Assembly: GCF_009014635.1 (NCBI RefSeq)
Contig: NZ_BKCF01000001.1
Span: 1 to 64,000 of the forward strand
Length of the DNA: 64,000 nucleotides
Direction of reading: 5' to 3'
Origin: Patiriisocius marinistellae
GTDB taxonomy: Bacteria; Bacteroidota; Bacteroidia; Flavobacteriales; Flavobacteriaceae
Below, piece after piece: positions 9,000-17,172 of this stretch. Under the pieces are notes generated by a model, which was not told where the DNA came from, did not search any database, and worked only from the letters and a program-made list of their open reading frames with translations. The position numbers were made by a program, and so were the translations under genes. Position 1 is the first letter of the stretch. Each line of letters starts with the position of its first letter.

Positions 9000-9725
9000 A
9001 TGAAAAAAATTAGCATTATGAATCTGATTAGAGCACTTTTATTTGCAATAATATCATTTTTGATTTCCGGGACTATCTACAGTCAACAACTTACAGACTT
9101 AGATATAATTAAAATGAAAATCAAGAACGATGAAGACGCCTCTAAAATTAATTTTGAAGACAAGAGTTCTTATATTGGCACACCATATGTTAATCCAGAT
9201 TTTCAATATGGTACTGTCTATATAAAAGATTCGCTCATTTCTCCACTTTTAGCACTAAGGTATAATGTTATATCAAAGCAAATTGAGACAAAAGAAAGTT
9301 TAAAAACTAGAAACTTTGATATAATTAACCTTAAAAAGGTTCCAGATTTAATAGTTAAAATTAAAGAACAAACTTTTGTATTAGTCCCATTTGAGGGTAG
9401 TATTCAAAATGGAGAATTTTTTGAAGTCCTCTACGAAGGAACACAAGTAGATATATTAAAAAAACACGCAAAAGATGTACGCTATCCACTTAAGTCCCAC
9501 ACCTCTTTAACCAGAGATATACCAGCCAAGTTTACCGACAACCCTCTCTATTTTTTAGTTACAAAAAGAAAAAGATTTTTCCAATTACCAGATTCTAAAA
9601 ATGACAAATATCAAGTTTTTGGACAAAAAGCAGATTTTCTTAAAAAGTATGCTAAAGACAAAAAACTTAATATTGAGGATGAAACAGACCTTATTACAAT
9701 TGTGAAGTATTTTGAAAAACAGTAA
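9000..9725 (+). CDS. Secreted protein of unknown function, paralogue 3 of 3
   Basis: A 241-residue protein with signal peptide MNLIRALLFAIISFLISG ending TIYSQ. It carries the same motif series as paralogue 2 (YIGTPYVNPDFQYGTVY, LRYNVISKQIETKE, FVLVP, GEFFEVLYEGTQVDILKK, LTRDIPAKF, YFLVTKRKRFFQLPDSKN, TIVKYFEKQ). The first ATG (9000) directly abuts the T-run of the upstream terminator; the in-frame ATG at 9018 is an alternative start that still leaves a complete signal peptide. Either transcription reads through the hairpin or a promoter lies very close. Function unknown. Confidence 0.78.
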   Translation: MKKISIMNLIRALLFAIISFLISGTIYSQQLTDLDIIKMKIKNDEDASKINFEDKSSYIGTPYVNPDFQYGTVYIKDSLISPLLALRYNVISKQIETKESLKTRNFDIINLKKVPDLIVKIKEQTFVLVPFEGSIQNGEFFEVLYEGTQVDILKKHAKDVRYPLKSHTSLTRDIPAKFTDNPLYFLVTKRKRFFQLPDSKNDKYQVFGQKADFLKKYAKDKKLNIEDETDLITIVKYFEKQ

Positions 9726-9748
9726 TTACTTTTAATATCATTACAATA

Positions 9749-9778
9749 CCCGCACTATTTATTGTGTGGTTTTTTTTA
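9749..9778 (+). terminator. Terminator after the paralogue triplet
   Basis: Stem CCGCAC / GTGTGG (9750-9755 with 9764-9769, one G-T pair) followed by a run of eight or nine T. Confidence 0.6.
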
Positions 9779-9830
9779 TGCTGAAATTTTAAAAACATTA
9801 AATCGCTCGTATAATAGGTAGAAAATAAAA

Positions 9831-9856
9831 AAGACCTCAACGTTAGTTGAAGTCTT
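9831..9856 (-). terminator. Terminator downstream of tRNA-Leu
   Basis: Stem AAGACCTCAAC / GTTGAAGTCTT with loop GTTA; one internal mismatch. The A-rich stretch at 9821-9832 gives a U-tract on the minus-strand transcript; T-rich sequence on the other side could let it work in both directions. Confidence 0.65.
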
Positions 9857-9860
9857 TTTG

Positions 9861-9942
9861 TGCGGATGACAGGAATCGAACCTGCACGCCGTGAAGCACT
9901 AGATCCTAAGTCTAGCATGTCTACCAGTTCCACCACATCCGC
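9861..9942 (-). tRNA. tRNA-Leu(UAG)
   Basis: Read on the minus strand, GCGGATG at the 5' end (9942) pairs with CATCCGC at the 3' end, with discriminator A at 9861. The anticodon arm is CTAGA-CTTAGGA-TCTAG, giving anticodon UAG. A long variable arm, as in class II tRNAs, and the T-loop GGTTCGAATCC are present. Length is 82 bases; CCA is not encoded. Confidence 0.95.
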
Positions 9943-9953
9943 TTTAAGGAGTG

Positions 9954-9984
9954 CAAATATAAATAATCCCAATAATCTGAACAA
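9954..9984 (-). promoter_or_regulatory. Promoter of tRNA-Leu
   Basis: On the minus strand TTG (complement of 9982-9984), a 20-base spacer and TATATTTG (complement of 9954-9961), a full match to the Bacteroidota consensus, ending 11 bases before the tRNA 5' end. Confidence 0.7.
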
Positions 9985-10019
9985 AAAAAAGACCTTTTTT
10001 TGTCAATTGTTTTATCTAT

Positions 10020-10718
10020 CTATTCTCTAAGTTCATTTTGCAGCTTGATTATCAACGCTCTTGCTACATCTGTATCCATTTCTTGTAACGAAGCAATCAT
10101 ACTTCTCTTGGTAACATCATCATAAATTTCAATTTTATTCTCTAAATCAAAATCATACCCCGAGTTTTTAAACATAGAATCACTCCACTCATTCCTTTTG
10201 CAATCCATCGTTAAATGTACACGCTCAGTATTACCTAAGTTACAAACACTATGAGAAACATTAAAATCACCATACCAGCACTCGCCTACTCTCATTGGCA
10301 CTTGTGCACCACCTATAACAAATTGCACTCTATTATTAGTGGCAATTGGAACATGAACTCTAAACACCCCATCACTATAGCCCAAGTTATGGTCTGTATG
10401 TTCTTTGATACGACTATTTGGTGCAAGATTTAACAATCGTATTGCATATTTATCACATTTAAACAAATCAATAATTTCTTTAAAGTAAAAGCAATGATCT
10501 AACAAATAAGTATCAACCCAATTATCATTCATGGGATCAAATGCCTTTATATTTTGAGGTAATCCATCTATCGAACGTAACGATATTGAATTCCAATTTC
10601 CCACATAATTATCAGTGCTATAATGTTTGACAAATTCTAGTGATTTACAATATTTTAAATCATTAAGCAGTAGTTCTTCCGAAAAGTGAAAAGGTAATTT
10701 TATCGCGTTATTATTCAT
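10020..10718 (-). CDS. Aspartyl/asparaginyl beta-hydroxylase-like Fe(II)/2-oxoglutarate dioxygenase
   Basis: A 232-residue cytoplasmic protein with no signal peptide. The segment IKEHTDHNLGYSDGVFRVHV supplies the His-x-Asp pair and the basic motif of the family (PF05118), and HSVCNLGNTERVHLTMDC supplies the distal His and the Arg that binds 2-oxoglutarate. Such enzymes hydroxylate Asp, Asn or free amino acids; the substrate here is unknown. It is divergent from the M20 dipeptidase, with 67 bases between starts. Confidence 0.85.
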   Translation of the reverse strand: MNNNAIKLPFHFSEELLLNDLKYCKSLEFVKHYSTDNYVGNWNSISLRSIDGLPQNIKAFDPMNDNWVDTYLLDHCFYFKEIIDLFKCDKYAIRLLNLAPNSRIKEHTDHNLGYSDGVFRVHVPIATNNRVQFVIGGAQVPMRVGECWYGDFNVSHSVCNLGNTERVHLTMDCKRNEWSDSMFKNSGYDFDLENKIEIYDDVTKRSMIASLQEMDTDVARALIIKLQNELRE

Positions 10719-10785
10719 AAATTCTGTAGTTAGCTTCCTCTAATTTACTTCTTTTTTGTTACATTGGGCAAACAAAAATTAGACT

Positions 10786-12174
10786 ATGAAAAGCGCAAAA
10801 GAGTATATTTCAGAACATAAAGACAGATTCCTAAATGAACTTGTTGAATTACTAAAAATCCCATCAATATCCGCAGATTCTAAATACAAAGACGAGGTTA
10901 TCAAAACTTCCGAAGTCATTAAAAAAAGTCTTGAGAAAGCAGGTTGTGACCATGTTGAAATTTGTGAAACACCAGGTTATCCTATTGTTTACGGTGAGAA
11001 AATAATTGACAAAAACTTACCCACGGTATTAGTCTATGGGCATTATGATGTACAACCGCCAGATCCAATAAATCTTTGGGACAGCCCACCATTTGAACCC
11101 GTAATTAAAAAAACTGAGCTACACCCAGAGGGTGCAATATTTGCCAGAGGTAGCTGTGACGACAAAGGACAAATGTACATGCACGTTAAAGCAATGGAAT
11201 TTATGACAGCTACTAATCAACTTCCTTGTAATGTAAAATTTATGATTGAAGGTGAAGAAGAAGTTGGTAGTGTAAATCTTGCTTGGTATGTAGAGCGCAA
11301 TCAAGAAAAATTAGCCAATGATGTAATTTTAATAAGTGACACTGGAATGATTGCAAATAACATTCCTAGTATAACTACTGGCCTTAGAGGATTAAGTTAT
11401 GTAGAGGTTGAGGTTACTGGACCTAATAGAGATTTACATTCTGGATTGTATGGGGGTGCAGTCGCAAACCCTATTAATGTTCTAGCAAAAATGATTGCTT
11501 CACTACATGATGAAAATAACCATATTACTGTAAAAGGGTTTTACGACAAAGTAGAAGAACTTACTAAAGCAGAAAGAGAGAAAATGGGCGAAGCGCCATT
11601 TAACTTAGAGAAGTATAAAAAAGCACTAGATATTGATGCGGTATATGGAGAAAAAGGATATACCACTAATGAACGAAATAGCATAAGACCTACACTAGAC
11701 GTCAATGGAATTTGGGGCGGCTACATAGGCGAAGGAGCTAAAACCGTGATTGCAAGTCAAGCATTTGCAAAAATCTCTATGCGCTTGGTACCTCATCAAG
11801 ATTGGAAAGAAATTACACAATTGTTCAAAACACATTTTGAAAGCCTTGCTCCAGCAGGTGTAACTGTAAAAGTAACGCCTCATCATGGTGGTCAAGGTTA
11901 CGTAACACCTATTGACAACATTGCATATAAAGCTGCAGAAAAAGCGTATGAGAGCACCTTTGGCAAAACCCCTATTCCACAACGTAGTGGAGGAAGTATC
12001 CCAATTGTTTCGCTTTTTGAGAAGGAATTAAAAAGCAAAACCATCCTTATGGGATTTGGGCTTGATAGTGATGCTATTCACTCACCTAACGAGCATTTTG
12101 GAGTTTGGAATTACTTAAAAGGGATTGAGACCATCCCACAGTTTTTTCATCATTTTACTCAAATGAGTAAATAG
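10786..12174 (+). CDS. M20 family metallo-dipeptidase
   Basis: A 462-residue cytoplasmic peptidase. The di-zinc ligand motifs are clear: VYGHYDVQP (His86, Asp88), the bridging Asp in RGSCDDKGQMY (around Asp125-126), EGEEEVGS near 155-162 and a late His in SPNEHFG. The dimerisation-domain motif RDLHSGLYGG is also present. This matches the bacterial dipeptidase / CNDP-like branch of M20 that hydrolyses short peptides. A good terminator follows at 12198. The gene is single. Confidence 0.93.
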   Translation: MKSAKEYISEHKDRFLNELVELLKIPSISADSKYKDEVIKTSEVIKKSLEKAGCDHVEICETPGYPIVYGEKIIDKNLPTVLVYGHYDVQPPDPINLWDSPPFEPVIKKTELHPEGAIFARGSCDDKGQMYMHVKAMEFMTATNQLPCNVKFMIEGEEEVGSVNLAWYVERNQEKLANDVILISDTGMIANNIPSITTGLRGLSYVEVEVTGPNRDLHSGLYGGAVANPINVLAKMIASLHDENNHITVKGFYDKVEELTKAEREKMGEAPFNLEKYKKALDIDAVYGEKGYTTNERNSIRPTLDVNGIWGGYIGEGAKTVIASQAFAKISMRLVPHQDWKEITQLFKTHFESLAPAGVTVKVTPHHGGQGYVTPIDNIAYKAAEKAYESTFGKTPIPQRSGGSIPIVSLFEKELKSKTILMGFGLDSDAIHSPNEHFGVWNYLKGIETIPQFFHHFTQMSK

Positions 12175-12197
12175 CACATATTTCCGAAGAAGAACTA

Positions 12198-12235
12198 AAC
12201 CTCTCAAACTTTAAAAACTGAGAGGTTTTTTTTTT
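12198..12235 (+). terminator. Strong terminator after the dipeptidase
   Basis: Stem AACCTCTCA / TGAGAGGTT (12198-12206 with 12219-12227), followed by a run of about ten T. It sits only a few bases from the convergent PhnA stop and may serve one direction only. Confidence 0.85.
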
Positions 12236-12240
12236 CGCAC

Positions 12241-12834
12241 CTATGTTTTCTTCACGTACTCAGTGATTATCACAATTTGAATTCCATCAACTTTCCCCTC
12301 AATGTAGGTATCGTTCTCATGGTCTAATGATATTCTCCGTACTGCAGTTCCTTGCTTTGCAACCATGCTAGATCCTTTTACTTTAAGATCTTTAATCAAC
12401 ACCACATTATCACCTGCCTGTAATATTACACCATTTGCATCACGATGAACAAGCGCATTACTTTTATCCTCTGCATCACCCTCTGCCGCCGCCCATTCTA
12501 ACCGCTGCTCCTCCATATACATCATATCTAATAAATCCTGTGGCCAACCTTCTTTTTTCAAACGGTGCAACATTCGCCATGCCATAACTTGTACCGGCGC
12601 AGCAGTGCTCCACATGCTGTCATTTAAACAGCGCCAGTGATTTATGTCACGTTCTTCGCTATCAAATTGAGATTCGCACGTGGTGCAAACCTGTAAACCA
12701 TTATCAGCACCTTCAATATATTCGGGTGTTTTTGGAACCTCAAAAAGCAGAAGATTTTCTGGCTCTGCGTGTCCACACAACTCACATTTGTCTTCGGCTC
12801 GTTTTTTTATTTCTCTTTCAATGTCTTGATTCAT
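12241..12834 (-). CDS. PhnA domain protein (zinc-ribbon plus SH3-like domain)
   Basis: A 197-residue protein with an N-terminal zinc ribbon (CELCG and CTTC) and the C-terminal PhnA domain, DANGVILQAGDNVVLIKDLK followed by VKGSSMVAKQGTAVRRI, the family hallmark. Despite the name, PhnA is not required for phosphonate breakdown in E. coli; its role is unclear. Here a middle helical section (about residues 75-125) separates the two domains, making it longer than E. coli PhnA. The frame can be extended to 12849 only with a TTG codon; the ATG at 12834 fits homologues, which begin just before the first CxxC. It converges with the dipeptidase gene. Confidence 0.88.
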   Translation of the reverse strand: MNQDIEREIKKRAEDKCELCGHAEPENLLLFEVPKTPEYIEGADNGLQVCTTCESQFDSEERDINHWRCLNDSMWSTAAPVQVMAWRMLHRLKKEGWPQDLLDMMYMEEQRLEWAAAEGDAEDKSNALVHRDANGVILQAGDNVVLIKDLKVKGSSMVAKQGTAVRRISLDHENDTYIEGKVDGIQIVIITEYVKKT

Positions 12835-12979
12835 AATAGCTATACGCAAAGCGGAAATTTTAACCCTCCAAGCGACTTTGTTTGATTTAACGGTAAAGGT
12901 AAGACAAAGTAGAAATTAGAAAAACGAAAATTTAAACACAAGCGACCTTGTTGAAATTATAAATTAAACATTTTATTAC

Positions 12980-13041
12980 TCTACATTTGTAGAATTAAAA
13001 AATAAACTCTATATTTGTAGAACACAATCTAAATTTGTAGA
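12980..13041 (+). promoter_or_regulatory. Three tandem BlaI-type operators overlapping promoter boxes
   Basis: Three 14-base palindromes precede the BlaI gene: TCTACATTTGTAGA (12980-12993), TCTATATTTGTAGA (13008-13021) and TCTAAATTTGTAGA (13028-13041). All keep TCTA-N6-TAGA, close to the TACA/TGTA half-sites known for BlaI/MecI operators. Each also contains TAnnTTTG, the Bacteroidota -7 box, so repressor and polymerase would compete. The third ends 2 bases before the ATG at 13044. Confidence 0.75.
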
Positions 13042-13043
13042 AC

Positions 13044-13409
13044 ATGAGCTTAACTAATGCAGAAGAAACCTTAATGCAAATTCTCTGGAAAAAGGAACGC
13101 GCTTTTATGAAAGATATCATTGAAGCATATCCAGAGCCCAAACCCGCAACAACAACCATTGCGACGCTCTTAAAACGCATGCAGGATAAAGATTTTGTGG
13201 ACTACATTCAATACGGTCGCTCTAGAGAATATTTTCCGCTCGTAGCAAAAAGAGATTATTTTTCAAAACACGTTAATGGACTCATCAAAAACTTTTTTAA
13301 CAATAGTGCAACACAATTTGCATCTTTCTTTACCGAAGAAACAAACCTCTCTAAAAAAGAACTCGAGGCATTAAAGAAAATCATCAACGACCAAATTAAA
13401 ACTAAATAG
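13044..13409 (+). CDS. BlaI/MecI/CopY family repressor
   Basis: A 121-residue winged-helix regulator starting MSLTNAEETLMQILWKKERA; the helix-turn-helix region includes PEPKPATTTIATLLKRMQDK, the conserved recognition helix of the family, followed by the wing YGRSREYFPLV. It should bind DNA as a dimer and be inactivated by the signalling pathway of a partner M56 peptidase. That partner begins 2 bases after its stop. Three matching operators overlap its own promoter, implying autoregulation. No beta-lactamase gene is nearby. Confidence 0.93.
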   Translation: MSLTNAEETLMQILWKKERAFMKDIIEAYPEPKPATTTIATLLKRMQDKDFVDYIQYGRSREYFPLVAKRDYFSKHVNGLIKNFFNNSATQFASFFTEETNLSKKELEALKKIINDQIKTK

Positions 13410-13411
13410 CC

Positions 13412-15907
13412 ATGGAAGCATATATCTTAAAGTCTGCCGCTTGCCTCGCCCTATTTTATGCGTTCTATAAACTTATTTTAGAGCAACAAGCAATGCACAC
13501 CTTCAAACGGTTTTATTTGTTGGGTAGCTTTATCGCAGCAGCAATAATTCCGTTAATTGTATTTACAACTTACGTTGAAGTTGCTCCAGTAGCTTTTACA
13601 AATTTTCCAATTTCCACGGAAATTTTAACGACTGAACAAAATCTAAACATTACTCCAACAGTAAATTATACACCAATAATTATTTGGAGTTTATACGGAT
13701 TAGGCGTACTAATATTTGGAAGTATATTTTTTAAAAATCTATTTCAGATTATAAAAAAAATTCAGCAAAACCCTAAAGAGAAATCTGTTTCAGTGTTTCG
13801 CGTGTTATTACAAATGGCAACCATTCCGCATACGTTTTTCAACTATGTATTTTTAAATAAAGACGACTATCAAAACGGAAAAATTCCGCAGGAAGTATTA
13901 ATGCACGAAGAAGCACATGCAATTCAAAAACATAGCATTGACGTACTTTTTATAGAACTTTTACAAGTTGTGTTTTGGTTCAATCCCTTTATCTGGTTGT
14001 ACAAAAGAAGCATCAAACTCAATCACGAATTTTTAGCAGACCGTGCTGTATTAAATAGCGGTGCAGATGCCTACAATTATTCAAATATTTTACTCGCGTT
14101 CTCATCAAACGCTAGCTCGCCAGTATTGGCAAATTCTATTATTCATTCATCAAACCGCCTAACAGCATTATTTTCATCAAATGCTTTTGGGCAGGTAAAA
14201 AAACGACTCACAGTTATGAAAACAACAGCATCAAAAAGAGCAACATTGCTTCGCAGCTTATTAATACTTCCAGTATTGGCAGTTTCAATTTACGGTTTTA
14301 GCACCACTAAAGAAATCGCTAAAATTTCAGAAGAATCACACATTGAAAATGCAATTAATATTTCTGAAGAAAAACCACTACTTAAAGTGGCCATTAATGG
14401 AATGACCATTTATGTCAACGATAAAAAAACAGATATTGATAATTTTAGTTCTGAAATTGATGCTGTAACTAAAAAATGGTCTGTAGAAGATTTTAAATTA
14501 TATCGTGTGAGTATTACCACAGACAACACACTTACACCTTTTATAAACCGTGTTAATCGTGCTTTTAAAAATACTGCACTTTATAAACAATCCACCTCTA
14601 AAAGTGACTTTATCACCATTCCTCCAGTTCCACAAGAGAATGAGATTGAAAATACAAAAACCTTAGATCATATTATTGCAGTAGCAAAAAAAGGCGGAAA
14701 GTTTATTTATAAGGACGCTGAAATTTCTAGCGATGAAGCAATTGCATTGTTTAAAAAGAATCCAGAAATTAACCTCTACACAAAGAACTTTGAAACTGAA
14801 ACTCCTATTACTACATTTCAAGATGAGCCGTTAAATTTTGATACTGACAACCTTAAATTTTTTAAACTAGCAGTTGATTTCAATACAATTATTGTAAACG
14901 GCAAAGTTTCAAGTTTAGAGACATTTAAAAACGATGTTGACGCAGCAACAAAGGACTGGACTGAGAAAGATTTTAAACAAACCCAACCACGTACTTCTTT
15001 TAAAAACACCTCAGAAGATTTTTTAAATGACCTTGATCGTGAGTTTAAGAAAACAAAATATTCAAAAACTACGGGCGGCTTGAGTATTTTTTGGCCTCAC
15101 CTCGAATGCAAACCAGAACACTTAGGCTATGGTAATGGTTATCCAATAGTGAAAAATTATAACGCGAAAAACAAAACGAAAAATCAAATCATCAAAGAAT
15201 TAAATAATCTTGATGGAAATAGCACATCATACCGCACAAACAACAATAGAGCAACACTTAACCAAGCTATTGCATTTGTTACTGAAAATAATATAAAAGC
15301 TTTTGAAGTGGTTGAATATAATGATTTTGGAAAAAAGACTATATACTTGGACACACGAAAAAAAATAGAAAGATTAAACGTAACAGATATACCACCTCCA
15401 CCATCTCCTGCACCTAAAGCCCCAAAGGTAAAAAAAGGTGAAAAATCAAACATACCACCACCTGCACCAAAGGCTCCCAAAGTTTTAAAAGGTGAGAAAT
15501 CAAATATTCCGTCACCTCCACCGCCTGCACCCACTAATTCATTAGATTATATAATTGATATGGCTAAAGAAGATGTTAGGTTTCAATATGGAAAAAAAGT
15601 AATTAGTGCAGATGATGCTATTAATTTTATCAAGGGACATCCACAATCTAAAATTAGAACTGACTATAAAGAAAATAAGCCTTTTGCAGTCATCATTGAG
15701 AGAGACGGCCCCGTCAATAAAAATGGAACAGATGTATATTACGATACTTTAAAATCTATTAGAGCGCAAAAAGAGAAAAATAGTTCTGGCTATATTGAAA
15801 TTAACGGGGAGACTTATTTATATGTAAAAAATGATGGAGTAATTAGCTACAAGACAGTTCATGGCGAAGCTGTTAATGAAAAAGGAGAGAAAATAACTCA
15901 AAAATAA
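13412..15907 (+). CDS. BlaR1-type M56 sensor metallopeptidase with repeated extracytoplasmic domain
   Basis: An 831-residue membrane protein. The N-terminal third has several membrane segments and the zinc motif His165-Glu-Glu-Ala-His169, then FWFNPFIWLYKRSIKLNHEF, the conserved M56 region, ending with a membrane segment near 285-300. The long external part contains two kinds of duplicated module: A (about 323-395 and 485-555; INGMTIYVN / VDFNTIIVNGK, then W-x-x-x-DFK) and B (about 416-460 and 708-755; LDHIIAVAKKGGKFIYKDAE / LDYIIDMAKEDVRFQYGKKV), plus a proline-rich linker near 665-705. No penicillin-binding or TonB domain is seen, so the sensed signal is unknown. It forms an operon with the BlaI gene. 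Confidence 0.9.
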   Translation: MEAYILKSAACLALFYAFYKLILEQQAMHTFKRFYLLGSFIAAAIIPLIVFTTYVEVAPVAFTNFPISTEILTTEQNLNITPTVNYTPIIIWSLYGLGVLIFGSIFFKNLFQIIKKIQQNPKEKSVSVFRVLLQMATIPHTFFNYVFLNKDDYQNGKIPQEVLMHEEAHAIQKHSIDVLFIELLQVVFWFNPFIWLYKRSIKLNHEFLADRAVLNSGADAYNYSNILLAFSSNASSPVLANSIIHSSNRLTALFSSNAFGQVKKRLTVMKTTASKRATLLRSLLILPVLAVSIYGFSTTKEIAKISEESHIENAINISEEKPLLKVAINGMTIYVNDKKTDIDNFSSEIDAVTKKWSVEDFKLYRVSITTDNTLTPFINRVNRAFKNTALYKQSTSKSDFITIPPVPQENEIENTKTLDHIIAVAKKGGKFIYKDAEISSDEAIALFKKNPEINLYTKNFETETPITTFQDEPLNFDTDNLKFFKLAVDFNTIIVNGKVSSLETFKNDVDAATKDWTEKDFKQTQPRTSFKNTSEDFLNDLDREFKKTKYSKTTGGLSIFWPHLECKPEHLGYGNGYPIVKNYNAKNKTKNQIIKELNNLDGNSTSYRTNNNRATLNQAIAFVTENNIKAFEVVEYNDFGKKTIYLDTRKKIERLNVTDIPPPPSPAPKAPKVKKGEKSNIPPPAPKAPKVLKGEKSNIPSPPPPAPTNSLDYIIDMAKEDVRFQYGKKVISADDAINFIKGHPQSKIRTDYKENKPFAVIIERDGPVNKNGTDVYYDTLKSIRAQKEKNSSGYIEINGETYLYVKNDGVISYKTVHGEAVNEKGEKITQK

Positions 15908-15930
15908 AAATTCAAAAAGACACTATTTTA

Positions 15931-15959
15931 AAACCTTGAAATATTTCAAGGTTTTTTTA
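15931..15959 (+). terminator. Terminator of the BlaI-M56 operon
   Basis: A perfect 24-base palindrome, AAACCTTGAAAT / ATTTCAAGGTTT (15931-15954), continuing into a T-run. Confidence 0.85.
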
Positions 15960-16017
15960 TGTAACAAAATCAGGCATTTAGCGTTCTAATAAACTCATAC
16001 ACTTTAATTACATTCTT

Positions 16018-17118
16018 ATGCTACAACGCTTTTTCATATTCTGCTCGGGTGCAGACACAGACATACTTAAAGACTGCTCCGCGGGAGAAAATACTAAATA
16101 TGCAGGTATAGGCGCTACCGTATTTTTTACTGCTGTTATGGCAGCAATCGCTGGCTCATTTGCCTTGTACACTGTTTTTGACAGTGTATTCACCGCCATC
16201 TTTTTTGGGTTGATTTGGGGATTATTAATTTTTAATCTAGACAGATTTATCGTTTCAACTATTAAAAAACGAGACAACTTTTTTGATGAACTTATCCAAG
16301 CATCGCCCAGAATCATTCTTGCACTCATCATCGCCATAGTGATTTCAAAACCTTTGGAAATGAAGATTTTTGAAAAAGAAATTAATCAAGTGCTCTTGAC
16401 GGAAAAGAACCAAATGACTTTAGATAACAAAGACCAATTGGCACTTCAATTTACACCGAATATTGATGCGAAGACTTCTGAAATTTTAAGTCTTAAAGAA
16501 GAGATTGCTAAAAAAGAAATAGCAGTTAATGGCTTGTACGACATTTATATTTCTGAAGCTGAAGGAACTAGCGGAACTAACAAATTAGGAAAAGGCCCCG
16601 TCTATGCCGAAAAGAGACAAAAACATGATGCCGCCTTAGCGGATTTTAAAATACTTAAAGAGGTTAATGAAGCAAAAATTTCCGAAGCAGAAAAAGAAAT
16701 AGCGCAAATTAAAACTGATTATGAAACGCAGGTAGCATCTACACAACCTATTATTAATGGCTTTGATGGATTAATGGCGAGAATTAATGCTTTGAACAAA
16801 CTGCCGTGGCTTCCCTCCTTTTTTATATTCTTACTATTCCTAGCGATTGAAACGTCGCCCATAATTGCAAAACTACTTTCTCCAAAAGGTGCTTACGACT
16901 ACAAATTAGCCGAACAAGAAGGTACTGTACAATCATGGGTTGCACAGCAAAAGGCACAACGAGATATTTTAAAAACTACTGATATTGAAGTAAACAATCG
17001 TGTGTATGGTGACATTGCCGAGGAGCAAGCAATTTATGACTACAAGCGGAAAATTGCCCGAAAACTCATGGAAGAACAAGCTGATGCTTTTTACAAGAAA
17101 CAAAAAAGTATGCTTTAG
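16018..17118 (+). CDS. DUF4407 membrane protein
   Basis: A 366-residue protein starting MLQRFFIFCSGADTDILKDC, the typical DUF4407 opening. Hydrophobic segments are at about 30-50, 55-75 and 95-113; a long charged, coiled-coil-like region follows (about 120-250, with many Glu, Lys and Ala), then a fourth membrane segment near 265-285 and a basic C-terminal tail. The coiled coil would lie between membrane segments, probably outside the cytoplasm. Function is unknown. The fusion enzyme follows about 55 bases downstream on the same strand. Confidence 0.88.
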   Translation: MLQRFFIFCSGADTDILKDCSAGENTKYAGIGATVFFTAVMAAIAGSFALYTVFDSVFTAIFFGLIWGLLIFNLDRFIVSTIKKRDNFFDELIQASPRIILALIIAIVISKPLEMKIFEKEINQVLLTEKNQMTLDNKDQLALQFTPNIDAKTSEILSLKEEIAKKEIAVNGLYDIYISEAEGTSGTNKLGKGPVYAEKRQKHDAALADFKILKEVNEAKISEAEKEIAQIKTDYETQVASTQPIINGFDGLMARINALNKLPWLPSFFIFLLFLAIETSPIIAKLLSPKGAYDYKLAEQEGTVQSWVAQQKAQRDILKTTDIEVNNRVYGDIAEEQAIYDYKRKIARKLMEEQADAFYKKQKSML

Positions 17119-17172
17119 ATTCTATTGTCTGCAAATTGATTTTGATTAATTTGGTTGTGCAAAGAAATGCAC

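Noticed and set aside
9694-9984. 96-codon minus-strand frame
   Set aside because: It runs straight through the tRNA-Leu gene; the protein is a by-product of the tRNA sequence.
12241-12834. PhnA as a phosphonate-utilisation gene
   Set aside because: The PhnA domain alone does not indicate phosphonate breakdown, and no other phn gene is near.
15184-15534. Glycine-rich minus-strand frame
   Set aside because: It is the complement of the proline-rich linker of the M56 protein at 13412-15907.
13044-15907. BlaI/M56 pair as a beta-lactam resistance operon
   Set aside because: No beta-lactamase or mecA-like gene is present, and the M56 protein lacks a penicillin-binding sensor domain.
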